In this document: piece after piece, positions 44,915 to 57,842 of the stretch
How the letters are laid out: every line of letters starts with the position of its first letter
Numbering within the stretch: position 1 is the stretch's first letter
Source: Rhabditoides inermis
Lineage: Eukaryota; Nematoda; Chromadorea; Rhabditida; Rhabditidae
Length of the DNA stretch: 64,000 nucleotides
Direction: 5' to 3'
NCBI GenBank assembly: GCA_963966185.1
Contig: CAWZYM010000066.1
Coordinates: forward strand, 124,001 to 188,000
Notes under the pieces: model-generated
What the model saw: only the letters and a program-made list of their open reading frames with translations
The model's database searches: none
What the model was told of the DNA's origin: nothing
Program-made: the position numbers and the translations under genes

Positions 44915-46287
44915 CACACGATCCGCGTAAGAACCGGACGAGGTGGGACCTAGGAACTTGTGCGCGGTTATAGGGGTTTTCAAGGGTGCTCTACAAGGTA
45001 GTATAGGTGATTTTGTCCCAATATGCAAATTTGGTCAGTTAAGGGACCATGACCTCAAATCAGTCAGTTTTTGTCCAAAACTATTTTTGAAAAGCTTGTT
45101 CGATTTGTCTTGATATTATAAGACTTTTTGTACATAAACATTTTTTTCATAAAACAAAAAAGAAAAAAGTTATGATCAAAATTTTTCAAAAAATTTCATA
45201 TTTTATTTTTTTGAGATCTTTTCGCCTCGAAACAACAAAAACGACCAACATCATTCGATTTTACGCGTTTAATCAAATTACTATGATTTTTTTCGTGAAA
45301 ATCTGGTGTTGCCTTTTCTTCCATCCAGAGCGATGAAAATGGCCCGAAATAAGAATTTTGCGATTTACCGCCATTTTCCAAGTCTTTCGTTTCGAAACAA
45401 CAGAAACCACTACTATATTCGGATTCTACATTTTTTAGTTAGTATTCGTTTTGGTTTATAGCCAAATCTGATGTTGCCTTTTCTTCCATCCAGAGCGATG
45501 AAAATGGCTCGAAATCAAAACTTTGCGTTTTCCCGCCATTTTCCAAGTATTTCGTTCCGATACAACATAAATCACTAGTATATTCGGATTCTACACCTCT
45601 TGATTAGTCTACGTAATTGTTTTTATATAAATTTAGTGTTGCCTTCTGGCGTTATCATGAAATTTTGCAATTGATAGTTAGGCCATTTTCAACATCACGG
45701 ATGAACACAAAGGCAACATCAGATTTGCCTGAAAACAACTACACAGACTAATTCAAAGGTGCAAAATCGGAATATAATAGTGATTTTTGTTATTTCGGAT
45801 TGGAAGATATGAAAAATGGCGGTAAAACGCAATTTTTTTTGTTCTGGTCATTTTCATCGCTCTGGATGGAAGAAAAGGCAACACCAGATTTTCACGAAAA
45901 AAATCATAGTAATTTGATTAAACGCGTAAAATCGAATGGTGTTGGTCGTTTTTGTTGTTTCGAAGCGAAAAGATCTCAAAAAAAAAAAAAAATGAAATTT
46001 TTTGAAAAATTTTGATCATAACTTTTTTCTTTTTTATTTTATGAAAAAAATGTTTATGTACAAAAAGTCTTATAATATCAAGACAAATCGAACAAGCTAT
46101 TAAAAAATAATTTTGGACAAAAACTGACTGATTTGAGGTCATGGTCCCTTAACTGACCAAATTTGCATATTGGGACAAAATCACCTATACTACCTTGTAG
46201 AGCACCCTTGAAAACCTCTATAACCGCGCACTTAGCTCCTAGGTCCCACCTGCCCGAAATTCGTCCGATTCTTACGCGGATCGTGTG
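44915..46287. mobile_element. 1.37-kb foldback element, copy B
   Basis: Duplicate of 38633-40004 carried by the 6.28-kb duplication, with one extra A in the central A-run on the right side. Confidence 0.85.
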
Positions 46288-46356
46288 ATAAGATATACCC
46301 ATTTGAACTTTTCAGCACTTTCTGTCCACAGTTGATTGGGCCTCGATGAGACTTTG

Positions 46357-46394
<38 letters not shown>

Positions 46395-46540
46395 CCCCTC
46401 TCTATCTACCTCGAAATAACCGAAAACACCAATCACACATGCCACTGTGTCTATTGAATAGCGCCTCCAACAACTGATACCGACACTTCCTACTCTTTCT
46501 TTTCAAGTCTACATGTTTCATGTACATGATTCCATTCCAG

Positions 46541-47299
46541 ATGCGTTCTCTTTTCCTACTCGTTCTGTCCACTTCTCTAGTGAATGCCAGTCTGTTTGGC
46601 AGGGATCAGTCCATTGCAGTGAGTCAATCTCTCCATTCTGTATGAAGTGGTTTGTGATGGGTGATGGGTGGTCTAGATCCGAGGTCGTCTGATTTGCAAC
46701 GATGCCCCGGCGGGCGGAGTCACTGTCAAGCTCTACGACGTCGATGGAGGTATACGGTAGGGGTAGATACATACAACAGTAACCCTATGATGTGCAGGTC
46801 TGTCCATAACCACAGACGATCTCATGGCATCCGGAAAGACGAACGGGGGAGGTGAGGTGTGAGTGGGTTATAGTTATTGATGTTTCGATTGATTCCAGGT
46901 GAGTTCATGCTGTCTGGATACAACAGCGAGCTGACCACTATCGATCCCAAGCTCAACATCTACCATGACTGCAACGACGGAATCAAGGTGCGCAATCTCT
47001 CGGCACTGTGAACAGCGACATGCGAGAGAGCTCCCCCCGAACCCTATCTGCTGCCTTGCCAGGCGGATAGTCCGACATAATATGTGATCAAATTCATATA
47101 TTATCGTATCTATTCTAGCCGTGTCAGCGCAAGTTCTCTATCATTCTCCCCAAGGACTACATCACTCGTGGCAAGGTATGTTATCGTATCTCCCTCAACC
47201 TACCGTACTCTCTCGCAGATCCCTCAGAAGACCTACGATGCCGGCACAATCCAGCTGGCTGGAAAGTGGCCGAAGGAGAGCCGCGACTGCCTCCACTGA
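46541..47299 (+). CDS. Transthyretin-like secreted protein, B2
   Basis: Duplicate of A2 (40258-41016), same exons and predicted protein as far as I compared. Confidence 0.92.
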
Positions 47300-47756
47300 A
47301 ACGCCCCAGGCACTATGACGTCACCACTAACTCATACCACTGATAATTATTGTACAATGTATAGTGATGTAAGCGATAAAGATGTGTGTTCTGTGCTCGT
47401 CTGTGTCCTCCGGCGAGAGTGCACTCTCTCGCGGGGGTGATAGACAGATTCAATTCCTCATTACACTCCGCACACACAACAACCACTGCCGCCCAGCCGC
47501 TTATCTGTTATGCTCTTTTTCATGCCGTCATCTTTCCGATACGTTTCAAAGTCGACTATACCGGGGGATGAGTCACTGGTCGAGTGAGATCAATGTTTAT
47601 CTCTCTCACTCCCACATAGTGATTTCACTCTCTTTGAATGATCCATTGACTCCTCTCACATGCTATCCTTACTGTGGTTGTCTACATATACATATAATCG
47701 CATCCGATCGTAGTATGACGTTGTCGCTTACCGTTCCCACACTCTTCTGCTCACAG

Positions 47757-48456
47757 ATGCGTTCCTTCGTTCTCATCCTCCTCTCTTCTGCCCTCGTTGC
47801 CGCCAACCTATTCGGAAGGGATCAGTCGATTGCTGTGAGTTGTGTATAGTGTCTCCTAGAACAGTTTCAGTATAGAAATAGAAACCACACGAGTATAATG
47901 TGCTAGGTGCGCGGTCAACTAATCTGCAACAACGCTCCCGCCGGTGACGTCACTATCAAGCTCTACGATGTCGATGGAGGTACTGTAGGCACTATGGCTA
48001 CAGTAACTCTATGATGCGCAGGTCTCTCTATCACCACTGATGATCTGATGGCTTCGGGAAAGACGGACAGGAACGGCAACTTCCTTCTGTCAGGATGGAA
48101 CAACGAGTTCACTACGATCGACCCCAAGATCAACATCTACCACGACTGCAACGACGGAATCAAGGTGCGCCACTCTCTTCCTCCTTCCGTCCCCCTCTCA
48201 TTCACCCCCTCCCCCTCTGTCTCACTGTCTCCTCTCTGATTCTCTGTCTCTCTGTATCTCACATTCTTTTCAGCCCTGCCAGCGCAAGTTCTCCATTATT
48301 CTTCCCAAGGACTACGTTTCCAAGGGAAAGGTACTGTATTGCCGTAGCCCGCCCCATCTACAGTACCCTTTCCAGATTCCCCAGAAGACGTACGACGCTG
48401 GAACGATCCAGCTGGCTGGAAAGTTCCCCGGAGAGAGCCGCGACTGTCTTCACTAA
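47757..48456 (+). CDS. Transthyretin-like secreted protein, B3
   Basis: Duplicate of A3 (41474-42173), same exons and predicted protein as far as I compared. Confidence 0.92.
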
Positions 48457-49098
48457 ACACTCACACCTAGCCATTCTACCTGTATATTTGAATAAATGTC
48501 GTTTTCCTACAGTACTCTGTAGTCCCTCTGATCGCAAACATATGTGGTGCTCAGCTTCTCCGAATCGGTAAACATCCCATAAATCTCTATCCATTTGCCG
48601 GCTGGCGGCCATTGGTGTTACAGCTTTCATGGGACACAAAGATGCGATGAGAGTGCATTGACATGCGAGAGACACAGAGAAACACACGTATTAGACAACT
48701 GTGAGAGAGTGTACTGATCGGCGAGACTGCAGAATGCGAGAGGACGCGGCTGGTGTGTGAGAAAAGAAAGAGAGAGAGGGAAACAGAAAACAATAAACGC
48801 AGAAAAAGTGCTGCTCTTTCTTCCCGTCTAGTCTCATTTCCCCATTTCTACCACCAGATATCTCGTTTTTATCCGATCGGACTTTGAATTCGCTAGTCCA
48901 ACTGTGATGAGTCACCCTCGTGACACGCGGTTGAATCAACGTGTTTGTTGGTTTGTGAGCATTAGTACCCATTATCGCCCTCCCACCACCAGTATACCAG
49001 TATAAAGGGCCATACACTCGTTTTTCTCTACCCCGCTGGTCCTCCGCCGCGTTTGTCTCACTACCGTACCTATGATGTGCACGTATGCTTTTTCAGCC

Positions 49099-49342
49099 AT
49101 GCTCCGTTCGCTTCTCCTCATTGGTCTCCTGGCCGCATCTGTCTCCGCTCTCGGCAGGACTCAGTCCATCGCTGTCAAGGTATCAACTAATGATCAGCTT
49201 ATCAAAACTGATTTACTCATCTCATCATCATCAACTTATCATTTTCAGGGAAAGTTGATCTGCGAGGGAAAGGCGGCTTCGGGCGTCACTGTCAAGCTGT
49301 ACGATGAGGATGGAGGTGAGAGGGAGGGAGAGGAGGAAGAGA

Positions 49343-49398
<56 letters not shown>

Positions 49399-49555
49399 GT
49401 GCCGTCTAGGTCTGTCGATCGGCAAGGACGACCTGATCGCTTCTGGCAAGACGAACGCGCAGGGAGAGTACATGCTCTCCGGACACCACACTGAATTCAC
49501 AACCATCGACCCCAAGCTCAACATCTACCACGACTGCAACGACGGAATCAAGGTG

Positions 49556-49589
<34 letters not shown>

Positions 49590-49790
49590 CTTCTTCCAGC
49601 CCTGCCAGCGCAAGTTCACCATCTACCTGCCCAAGTCCTACGTCACCGCCGGAAAGGTACGGTGCTTCATCGAATACTACTGTAGTGTCTTCTACCGTAC
49701 TCTTTTTAGGTGCCGAAGCAGACCTACGACGCCGGAACTCTGCAGCTGGCTGGAAAGTACCCCAAGGAGAGCCGCGACTGCCTCCACTAA
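49099..49790 (+). CDS. Transthyretin-like secreted protein, B4 (intact partner of A4)
   Basis: Exons 49099-49179, 49249-49315, 49410-49552, 49600-49656 and 49710-49790. Same as A4 through LAGKYPK, then ESRDCLH and TAA, the normal family ending with the last conserved cysteine. This shows the ancestral gene structure. One base differs upstream (GTCTCACTACC versus GTGTCACTACC). The (GA)n tract in intron 2 is longer. The 3' UTR has a short GGGACCCCCGCC repeat at 49816-49850. Confidence 0.93.
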
Positions 49791-50143
49791 GAGACCTCGA
49801 TATTGGCACCCTGCCGGGACCCCCGCCGGGACCCCCGCCGGGAATCCCCGTCGGACCCCACATGCCCCTTGCCATATTTGTATTAAGTCTGAGTGTGTTT
49901 GAACGTGAGTAAAGCGTTTCGAATGATGTTTGTTCTTGAGAGATATTTGAGTTGCACTGCGATGTTGACTATACATCCCTATCCCAACTAGCGAGAAGTG
50001 GGCAAACACTTGCCGGTATTTAGTAGAGTTGAGTTGAAAGTCCGATAGCACACTCGGCATACTGTATTTTCTGGATTGATTCACATTAATGATTGATTTT
50101 TTTCTGGATTGATTCACATTATTGATTGATTGATTGATTCAGT

Positions 50144-52102
50144 ATGCGTTTCCTTATCGTTCTGCTCTTTGCTGTTGGAGTGTGTGCTAATCTCCAATCG
50201 GCCGGAGTGACTGGGACACTCACTTGCAATGGGAGACCCGCCAGTGGAGTGAAGGTGAAGCTGTACGATGACGACAGAGGTACGACGACAGAGGTATCTC
50301 CTGACATTAGTAAATCATACAACATACAACATACCATCATACCATCATACCACCATACGAGCATACTACCATACCATCATACAACATACCATAATTTTGC
50401 ACTCATACAACTATGAATGCTGTCATACAACCACCATACCACCATACGCACCATACAACTTGAAAAAATACCACCATACCACCATACAACTTGATTTCGA
50501 AACGTTTTCGCACGCATTTTCATATCACGTCTCGCGTCAGTCGCGCTTTTTTTCATTTAATTTGGCATTGTTCTTTCTCGTTTCTTTTTTCTTTTCATTT
50601 ATAAGTTTTGAATGTGAGAGACGCGAACATCTCTCTTTCCCTTGTCGAGAACGACTCTCACACTCAAGATGAAATGAAGAAACGCAACTATTTTCATTGA
50701 GTATGTAAGAGAGGAAGCCGCCGCTGTTTGTGTTCTATGTTTGTTTGTTCATAGTTCATACAGTGGTGATCAATCGACTCCATCCGAGCGTCCGACCATC
50801 GACTCCCTTTCTTTTGACAAAAATGGTAAATGGACGCAAAGCCATTTCTAGGAGCCACACAACTCTGATTTAGATTAGATCCGATGACACCCATCGTGTC
50901 AACACATATTCAAAGAGCGAGTATGAATTGCCTTCTCTCACTCGATGCTCAATACATATACATGCGAGCATTGCCGTGCCACCAGAAAGGGGGTGAATTC
51001 AGCGGCTTTTTCAGAAGAATAAAACGATATGCATGGATAGGTCTTTCCATTTTGCGAAACTAGAATTTAATAGCTCTACAATGCAGGAGACAAAAAAAAC
51101 ATTTAGAGCCCATGTCGAAGCTGCTGCCTCAACCCTGGACGGTTCCAGTTCTGACAAACACATCTATTGCCTGTTCCCTCCTCTATTTTCAATATGTCTT
51201 TCCTATCAACCTTCTTGCTTTTTCTTGGTGACTCCTTCCCAGGTCCAGGTCCAGGCTGAACATGACAATGCATGACAATCACCGAAACAATCTAAAGAGT
51301 CTTCCGAAAACAGACAGGCGAGGACAACATACGGATGTAACCAAAGACCGTTTTACAATTTACAGTTTTACTTACAGTTTACAACGTGTAAAACGCAGAA
51401 AGGGCGCTGAAGCGCGTGTTAAAGATACAAGGGCGTACTCGCTCCCGGAAAACGCTAGAAAAGATGCTGGTATGATAATATGATGGTGATGGTATGGTGG
51501 TATATATGATGGTATGGTGGTATGGTGGTATGATAAAATGGTATGATGGTATGATATCGTAGTATGATGGTATGATGGTATGAATGTATGATGGTATGTT
51601 GTATGTTGTATGATTTACTAATGACCCGTATCTCCTCCCCTCTCTCCCCTCTCTCTCTCTCTCTCCACCCCCTCTCTCTCTGTCTGTCTGTCTGTCTCCA
51701 ACTCTCCCTCCCTCCAGGAATCGACTCGGATGATCTGATGGCGGAGGGAGTGACGAACTCGCAGGGTCAATTCACTCTGAAGGGAAGCGAAAACGAAGTC
51801 ACCAAGATCGACCCGAAGTTCAACGTCTACCACGATTGCAATGACGGCATCATGGTGAGAGAGGGAGGGAGAGAGAGAGGGGAGAGAGAGAAGGAAAGAG
51901 AGTGAGAGGGGAGAGAGGGGAAGGAAGGAAGACGGAGAGAGAGGGAGCATACTCTTTGTTTCAGCCGTGCCAGCGCAAGTTCTCGATAATGATCCCCGAC
52001 TCGTACATTTCCGTGGGCGGCACTCCCTCTCAGATCTACAACGCTGGAACAATCGAACTTGCTGGAAAAATGAAGGGAGAGACAAGAGACTGCATTCACT
52101 AA
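50144..52102 (+). CDS. Transthyretin-like secreted protein, gene 5, intron holds a foldback
   Basis: Exons 50144-50279, 51718-51854 and 51965-52102. ATTCAG lies one base before the ATG. Signal peptide MRFLIVLLFAVGVCA, then [71 protein letters not shown] (Met instead of the usual Lys) and [19 protein letters not shown] to RDCIH. A 14-base tandem copy of TACGACGACAGAGG creates two possible donors; the first keeps the frame. Intron 1 is 1.44 kb because a foldback element sits in it. With that intron removed the gene is intact. It groups with genes 6 and 7. Confidence 0.85.
50305..51623. mobile_element. Foldback element with CATACCA-type satellite arms
   Basis: Ends CATTAGTAAATCATACAACA and complement. 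The arms are built of degenerate CATACCATCATACCAC units (left, to about 50490) and the complementary GGTATGATGG units (right, from about 51480). The centre (about 50500-51470) is unique-looking, with no recognisable coding sequence. Confidence 0.8.
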
Positions 52103-52447
52103 ACCAAGTATTCTACAAAATAAACTTCTATTCTCTATTGAATACAAGGCCGGTTGTACAGAAAGCTGTTTCTGTTCATATATGTGAATCATATCACTCA
52201 TAACATAACAGTAAAAGAATGTAATTGCATATGAGTCATACGCAGTGTGCATGAATATTGCAGCGGGAACCGCGCGTGGGCACTGTAGAGATTACGGATC
52301 AATTGAAATGGGTCTATAAAACTATATGCGCATTGAAAGGACACCGGAAATAGCACCGCCTATCAAGTCTCCCAAAATCATACTAAAGAAAGCTGATGTT
52401 AGTACTTTGACTCACTCCGCACACACAAACACTCTCTCGTAAGAAGT

Positions 52448-52456
52448 ATATAAATA
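52448..52456 (+). promoter_or_regulatory. TATA-type box upstream of TTR gene 6
   Basis: TATATAAAT about 130 bases before the ATG of the gene at 52585. Confidence 0.35.
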
Positions 52457-52584
52457 GCGGAAAGGAGGTAAGCCAAGCCAGGAGGAAAACTCGACAGTTC
52501 TGTGTTCATGTTTCGTTCAATGTTTCGTGATATCCATATCATTCTCTCCGCGTACTCATATTTACTAGCACAGCCCGTTTCAGT

Positions 52585-53285
52585 ATGCAACTCGTTCTTC
52601 TCCTTTCCCTTGTCGGTCTCTCGCTTGCCAATCTACAGTCGGCAGGGGTGACTGGAGTACTTCTATGCAACGGAAAACCCGCCAGTGGTGTCCTCGTCAA
52701 ACTATACGACGATGACAGGGGTACGTCCCCCCTCTCTCTCCCCCCTCTCTCTCCCCCCTCTCTCCCCTCTCTCTCTCCCCCTCTCTCTCCCCCCCTCTCT
52801 CCCCTCTCTCTCTCCCCCTCTCTCTCCCCCCTCTCTCTCCCCCTCTCTCTCCCCCCTCTCTCTACCTCTACATCGCCTTCTTTCTCCAGGTATTGACACA
52901 GACGACCTGATGGCTAAGGGAAAGACGGACGTGAGTGGACGATTCACACTGAAGGGATCCGAGAGCGAGATCACCAAGATTGACCCGAAGTTCAATGTCT
53001 ATCACGACTGCAACGACGGAATCAAGGTGCGCCTCTTCTCCCCCCCCTCTCCATCTCTCTCCATCTCTCTCTTCATCTCTCTCCATCTCTCTCTCTCTCT
53101 CTTTCTCTCTCTGTCTGTCTCTGTCTCATTAGCCGTGTCCTTTTCAGCCGTGCCAGCGCAGGTTCTCTATAATGATTCCTGACTCGTACATTTCTGTGGG
53201 GATGACTCCGGCTCGTCTCTATGACGCGGGTACAATCGAGCTGGCTGGAAAGATGAAGGGAGAGACCCGAGACTGCATTCACTGA
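52585..53285 (+). CDS. Transthyretin-like secreted protein, gene 6
   Basis: Exons 52585-52720, 52890-53026 and 53148-53285. TTTCAG lies one base before the ATG. Signal peptide MQLVLLLSLVGLSLA, then [90 protein letters not shown] and YDAGTIELAGKMKGETRDCIH. Intron 1 is CT/CCCCTCTCT-rich. Before exon 3 there are two acceptor-like sites, CATTAG|CCGTGTCC and TTTTCAG|CCGTGCC; the second keeps the frame. Very close to gene 7. Confidence 0.92.
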
Positions 53286-53442
53286 TCTACATATTACTAA
53301 TATATATTATGCACTCACACCGTGCCATTACTCAATAAATACTTGCATTCCCCTCAATCTGCCAACGCACTGTTTGATCAAGAAACTCTCTTCCTCTCTC
53401 CTCTTCGTCCCTCTCCTTCTCCTCCTCCCCCCTCTCTCTCCT

Positions 53443-53479
<37 letters not shown>

Positions 53480-53741
53480 TCTCTCCGTCCAGTATCTCAC
53501 GGTCATGATCAGGGAAGTATACTCGTAGTTCAATATGCCGAAGGGTGTGTTATGTATTATGTCTCTCGGTATCTTACCGATGGAGCAAGGAGAATGCGCA
53601 AGAAGATGGGGAGAAACAGAGAGGGATGGGAATGAATGCGAATGAGGAAAGTGCAAGGTGATTCGAATGGAAGTGAGAAAGAGTCAGACTTTTTGTGTAT
53701 GAATCAGTGGAACAGTGCTTGAATGTACTGACAAGTACTAA

Positions 53742-53893
53742 TATCTCGGAGAGGCAGTTTATCCTCTGATGACCTTCAGTGGACACGTGGTGGAGAGGAT
53801 TAGGAAGACTCGCCAGGCTATTGGAGCTTTGATGCGGACTATGGGGAAGTGGGCTCCTCGAAGCGCATTCGAGAAAGTGGACAAGAGCCACGA
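53742..53893 (+). pseudogene. Decayed reverse-transcriptase C-terminal fragment
   Basis: Reads YLGEAVYPLMTFSGHVVERI then RKTRQAIGALMRTMGKW in one frame, the pattern found just downstream of the RT palm in non-LTR elements (YLG...RI..G..A). No flanking RT motifs remain. Confidence 0.45.
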
Positions 53894-54029
53894 CTGCATG
53901 TGCTGTAGAATTATGGTTTCCTGCAACTGAGACAGACAAGGCTGAGACAGACACTCGAAAGAGTGAATGTTGAGAGGGGGAGCGAGAGAGAGAGAGAGGG
54001 GGAGCGAGAGAGAGAGAGGGGGGAAAGAG

Positions 54030-54191
54030 AGAGAGAGAAAGAGAGAAAGAGAGAAAGAGAGAAAGAGAGAAAGAGAGAAAGACAGAAAGAGAGAAAGAGA
54101 GAAAGAGAGAAAGAGAGAAAGAGAGAAAGAGAGAAAGAGAGAAAGAGAGAAAGAGAGAAAGAGAGAAAGAGAGAAAGAGAGAAAGAGAGAA

Positions 54192-54220
<29 letters not shown>
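54030..54220. repeat. (GAGAAA)n-type microsatellite
   Basis: Regular AGAGAA/AGAGAGAA repeat of about 190 bases, preceded by GAGAGAGAG. Confidence 0.92.
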
Positions 54221-54223
<3 letters not shown>

Positions 54224-54246
54224 TCAAATTGAGAGGGAGCGCAAGT

Positions 54247-54280
54247 TGATTCCGTCGTTGCTCGTGGTAGACATTGAACA
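54247..54280 (-). pseudogene. Remnant of a TTR YHDCNDGIK exon
   Basis: On the minus strand it reads TTCAATGTCTACCACGAG then CAACGACGGAATCAA. This is the [12 protein letters not shown] exon end seen in all cluster genes, minus three bases covering the Asp-Cys codons. No other exons of this copy were found nearby. Confidence 0.6.
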
Positions 54281-54582
54281 CGCAGTGAGACTGGTGCAGA
54301 GAAGCGAGGGAATAGGGTGCTCATGTGGAATTATGTGCACGGTGTGCGAGTCCCTCCAGATGGAATGGCGGAGAGCGGAGGGAGAAGGACAGCACGCGGT
54401 GGCCACTCACTGAGAGTGACGGAGCCTGTGGTGACCGGTGTGAGACTACACGACTGTCCGATGAACGAGTTGAGGAGGCTATAGAATATCCTACCGGAGA
54501 AGGGCAATCTATTCTGATGCAAAGATTGAAACTGTTTGTTGTTGTTGCTTGAATCTAATTGGAATCATAACACTTATTCTCT

Positions 54583-55098
54583 TTTGAAAAGTACAAGCGT
54601 AAAGTACCTCTGTTTGGGTTTATCTCAATTCAACAAAAGCCCATGCATAAAACTATTGTTTCTATTCTAAACTATAAACACAAACCTGCTCTCTCAAACG
54701 ATATGTAGAAACGTATACTTTATCGATAATTTATCAATAAGGGCTATATAATATATTTTCTTATTTCTTATGGAAGTATTGTGAGAACCAATAAGCAGCT
54801 ATAGAACTATCGTTTAGTTTACCATGATGTTTTCATTATTTTTGAATGTAAACAAATACAAGAGCTTTTTGATAGATGACTTATTTATTGAACGGGTTGA
54901 TAGAATGTGAGTGATAGAATGTGTGTGTGTGTGCAATAGTATATTCATCTTGGTACTTGATTGTCAATGTATTTATAATCGTTTTGAGAGAGCAGGTTTG
55001 TGTTTATAGTTTAGAATAGAAATAATAGTTTTATGCATGGGCTTTTGTTGAATTGAGATAAACCCAAACAGAGGTATTTTACGCTTGTACTTTTCAAA
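54583..55098. mobile_element. 516-base foldback element
   Basis: Arms of about 130 bases: TTTGAAAAGTACAAGCGTAA and its complement, through CTCTGTTTGGGTTTATCTC and CCCATGCATAAAACTATTGT. The AT-rich centre has no open frame of note. Short target duplication not resolved. Confidence 0.85.
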
Positions 55099-55922
55099 TG
55101 AGAATGAATAGCATCAATGTATCATGTATTAATGTTAATGTACTGATAGTTTCACAGAAACTATCAGTATTTGTTCAAAGTAAATCAACAGATATAACAA
55201 ACAACAACAATAACAACAACAATACAACGCGCGTGAACGACTACGCAAATCACAAACAGTGTGCACATTATCGCGCTCTCCCACACACATTCTGCATCAC
55301 GAACCAATGAGCGCGCGGGGGCGGGGCTAGTGAGCGGGTCTTTCAGCGAATCAGCGACCAGCTGCATGCTTGACAGATGTGCAGACCTAACCAGCGAACA
55401 TATTTTTGGATATTAAACTATTGTTTCAGAATTTATTTCTGTTTATAGTTGGTCAATGGACGATTTAGAGACAAGATCATGATATAACTGTGAAAGATTT
55501 ATTATTTGAATGATTTACAAGCGATTTTGGCGGCCCTGCGGGCCGAGCGGCTCTGCGCGCCGCTCCTAATCACCTTTCTATTGGCCGTGACTTATTCACG
55601 ATACGCAGTGCACATGGACTTTGCAGAGGGAAACGCGCGTGGGCATCGTAGAGAATACCATTCATTCAAATGCGTCTAGAAAACGATATTGAAAGGACAC
55701 CGGAAGTGGCGTCGCTTATCAATTCTCTCAAAATAACTGGACACCAAAACACACTCTCGTAAATAATGGGAAGGAGATAAGCCGAACCAGGTGGAAAACT
55801 CGATACTTATTAGTACTGTCGTTCAATGTACAATGTTCATGTTTCGTGACCTGGTATACATGTCGGCATATCCATATCATTCTCTCCGCGTACTCATATT
55901 TACTAGCACATCCCGTTTCAGT
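55099..55922. other. Upstream region of TTR gene 7
   Basis: The last 300 bases resemble the region upstream of gene 6 (for example TCTCTCCGCGTACTCATATT and ACACCGGAA), so the duplication that made genes 6 and 7 included the promoter. The rest is AT-rich, with an AACAACAACAATAAC run at 55201. Confidence 0.5.
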
Positions 55923-56648
<726 letters not shown>

Positions 56649-57080
56649 TCTACATATTACTCATGTATCAATGCATTCACAGCGTGCCATTAAAGCGTGC
56701 CATTAGTCGTATACATACTTACCATAATCTTAAATGGGCTCAATCTGCCAACCGCACTGTTTGATCAAGGAACGCTCTCCCCTGTCGCCCTCTTTCTCTC
56801 TCCTTCCCCCTCCTTCTCTCTCCGTTCCTCCCCCTATATCTCTATCTCTATTTCAATTTCCCTTTCTCTCCTTCTCGCTATTCCTCCCTCCCTCTCTCTC
56901 CTTCTCGCTATTCCTCCCTCCCCCTCTCTCTTCGCACACAAATGCTGTGTGATCACGTGAACTCGGAGAGGAGAAAGTCTCGTATTTCGGGTGTTTCAGA
57001 AGTGTAGTGTTGGGAGTGTTGGGTACTCGGCAATGTATGAAAATCAAACAGACACAGCGACATAAACCACACAGTAGCCG

Positions 57081-57088
57081 TATAAAAG
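57081..57088 (+). promoter_or_regulatory. TATA box of TTR gene 8
   Basis: TATAAAAG, 31 bases before the start codon, a typical core-promoter position if transcription starts very near the ATG. Confidence 0.6.
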
Positions 57089-57118
57089 GGTGGTGTGTGG
57101 AGGGAGGGAGACGCTAGA

Positions 57119-57729
57119 ATGAAGTTCCTTCTCCCGCTCCTCGCTCTTTTCTCAGTCGCGCAGTGCGGAATCCAATCCGCAGCAGTCAAGGGAAGACTGA
57201 GATGTAATGGACAGGCCGCATCTTCCGTAAAAGTCAAGTTGTACGATGACGATTCCGGTGAGTCAATCAATATCAATCAATCAATCAATCAGTCGATAAT
57301 CAGGTGTTGACATGGACGATCTGATGGCGGAGGGAAAGACGGACACATCTGGTCAGTTCCAGCTCAGCGGAACCGAGGACGAGGTAATCGATACCGATCG
57401 ATGAACCAATAATCGATGATTTTTAGATGGGAACGATCGATCCGAAGCTCAACATCTACCACGACTGTAACGATGGCATTAAGGTGAGAAGAAATCGATA
57501 AAAGACACTTTGAAACGAACGTTTTTCAGCCTTGTCAGCGCAAGTTCACGATCTTCCTTCCTAAGAGCTATGTTTCCGTGGGAACCACTCCCCAACAGGT
57601 ATGATGACGTCACTGCCTTACGTGACTTTCGCCTATTACATGCATGCAACATCTGTTTAGGTGTACGACATTGGACAATTGGAGCTAGCCGGAAAGTTCA
57701 GTGGAGAGGAGCGGGACTGCCTCAATTAA
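57119..57729 (+). CDS. Transthyretin-like secreted protein, gene 8
   Basis: Exons 57119-57257, 57304-57383, 57427-57483, 57530-57598 and 57661-57729. Signal peptide MKFLLPLLALFSVAQC, then GIQSAAVKGRLRCNGQAASS, VKVKLYDDDSG, VDMDDLMAEGKTDTSGQFQL, MGTIDPKLNIYHDCNDGIK, PCQRKFTIFLPKSYVSVG and YDIGQLELAGKFSGEERDCLN. Unlike its neighbours the introns are short and lack dinucleotide repeats, and there is no acceptor at the ATG, so it may rely on its own TATA promoter and not be trans-spliced. More diverged than genes 5-7. Confidence 0.92.
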
Positions 57730-57842
57730 AATGTGTGCTGTGCTTTGATCTCAACCACATCATAAAATATATATATTTATGACATTTTGTACTTGTTCAT
57801 CCTGTGGAGATACGTTTCGATACGTTGCCACGATGATACGTT

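Larger units (their letters stand above)
43485..49767. repeat. 6.28-kb tandem duplication, copy B
   Basis: Second copy of 37203-43484. It starts with the LINE 3' fragment fused to the A4 exon and runs to the same point in the last exon of B4, which here continues into the native C-terminus. Confidence 0.96.
53286..54582. other. Intergenic with decayed TTR and LINE remnants
   Basis: Between TTR genes 6 and a foldback. Holds CT-rich sequence (53388-53490), an RT remnant, a GAAA-type microsatellite and a TTR exon remnant, annotated separately. Confidence 0.6.

Noticed and set aside
51033..51483. Possible gene in the centre of the foldback at 50305-51623
   Set aside because: Short frames only, no transposase or other motif, and no splice support.
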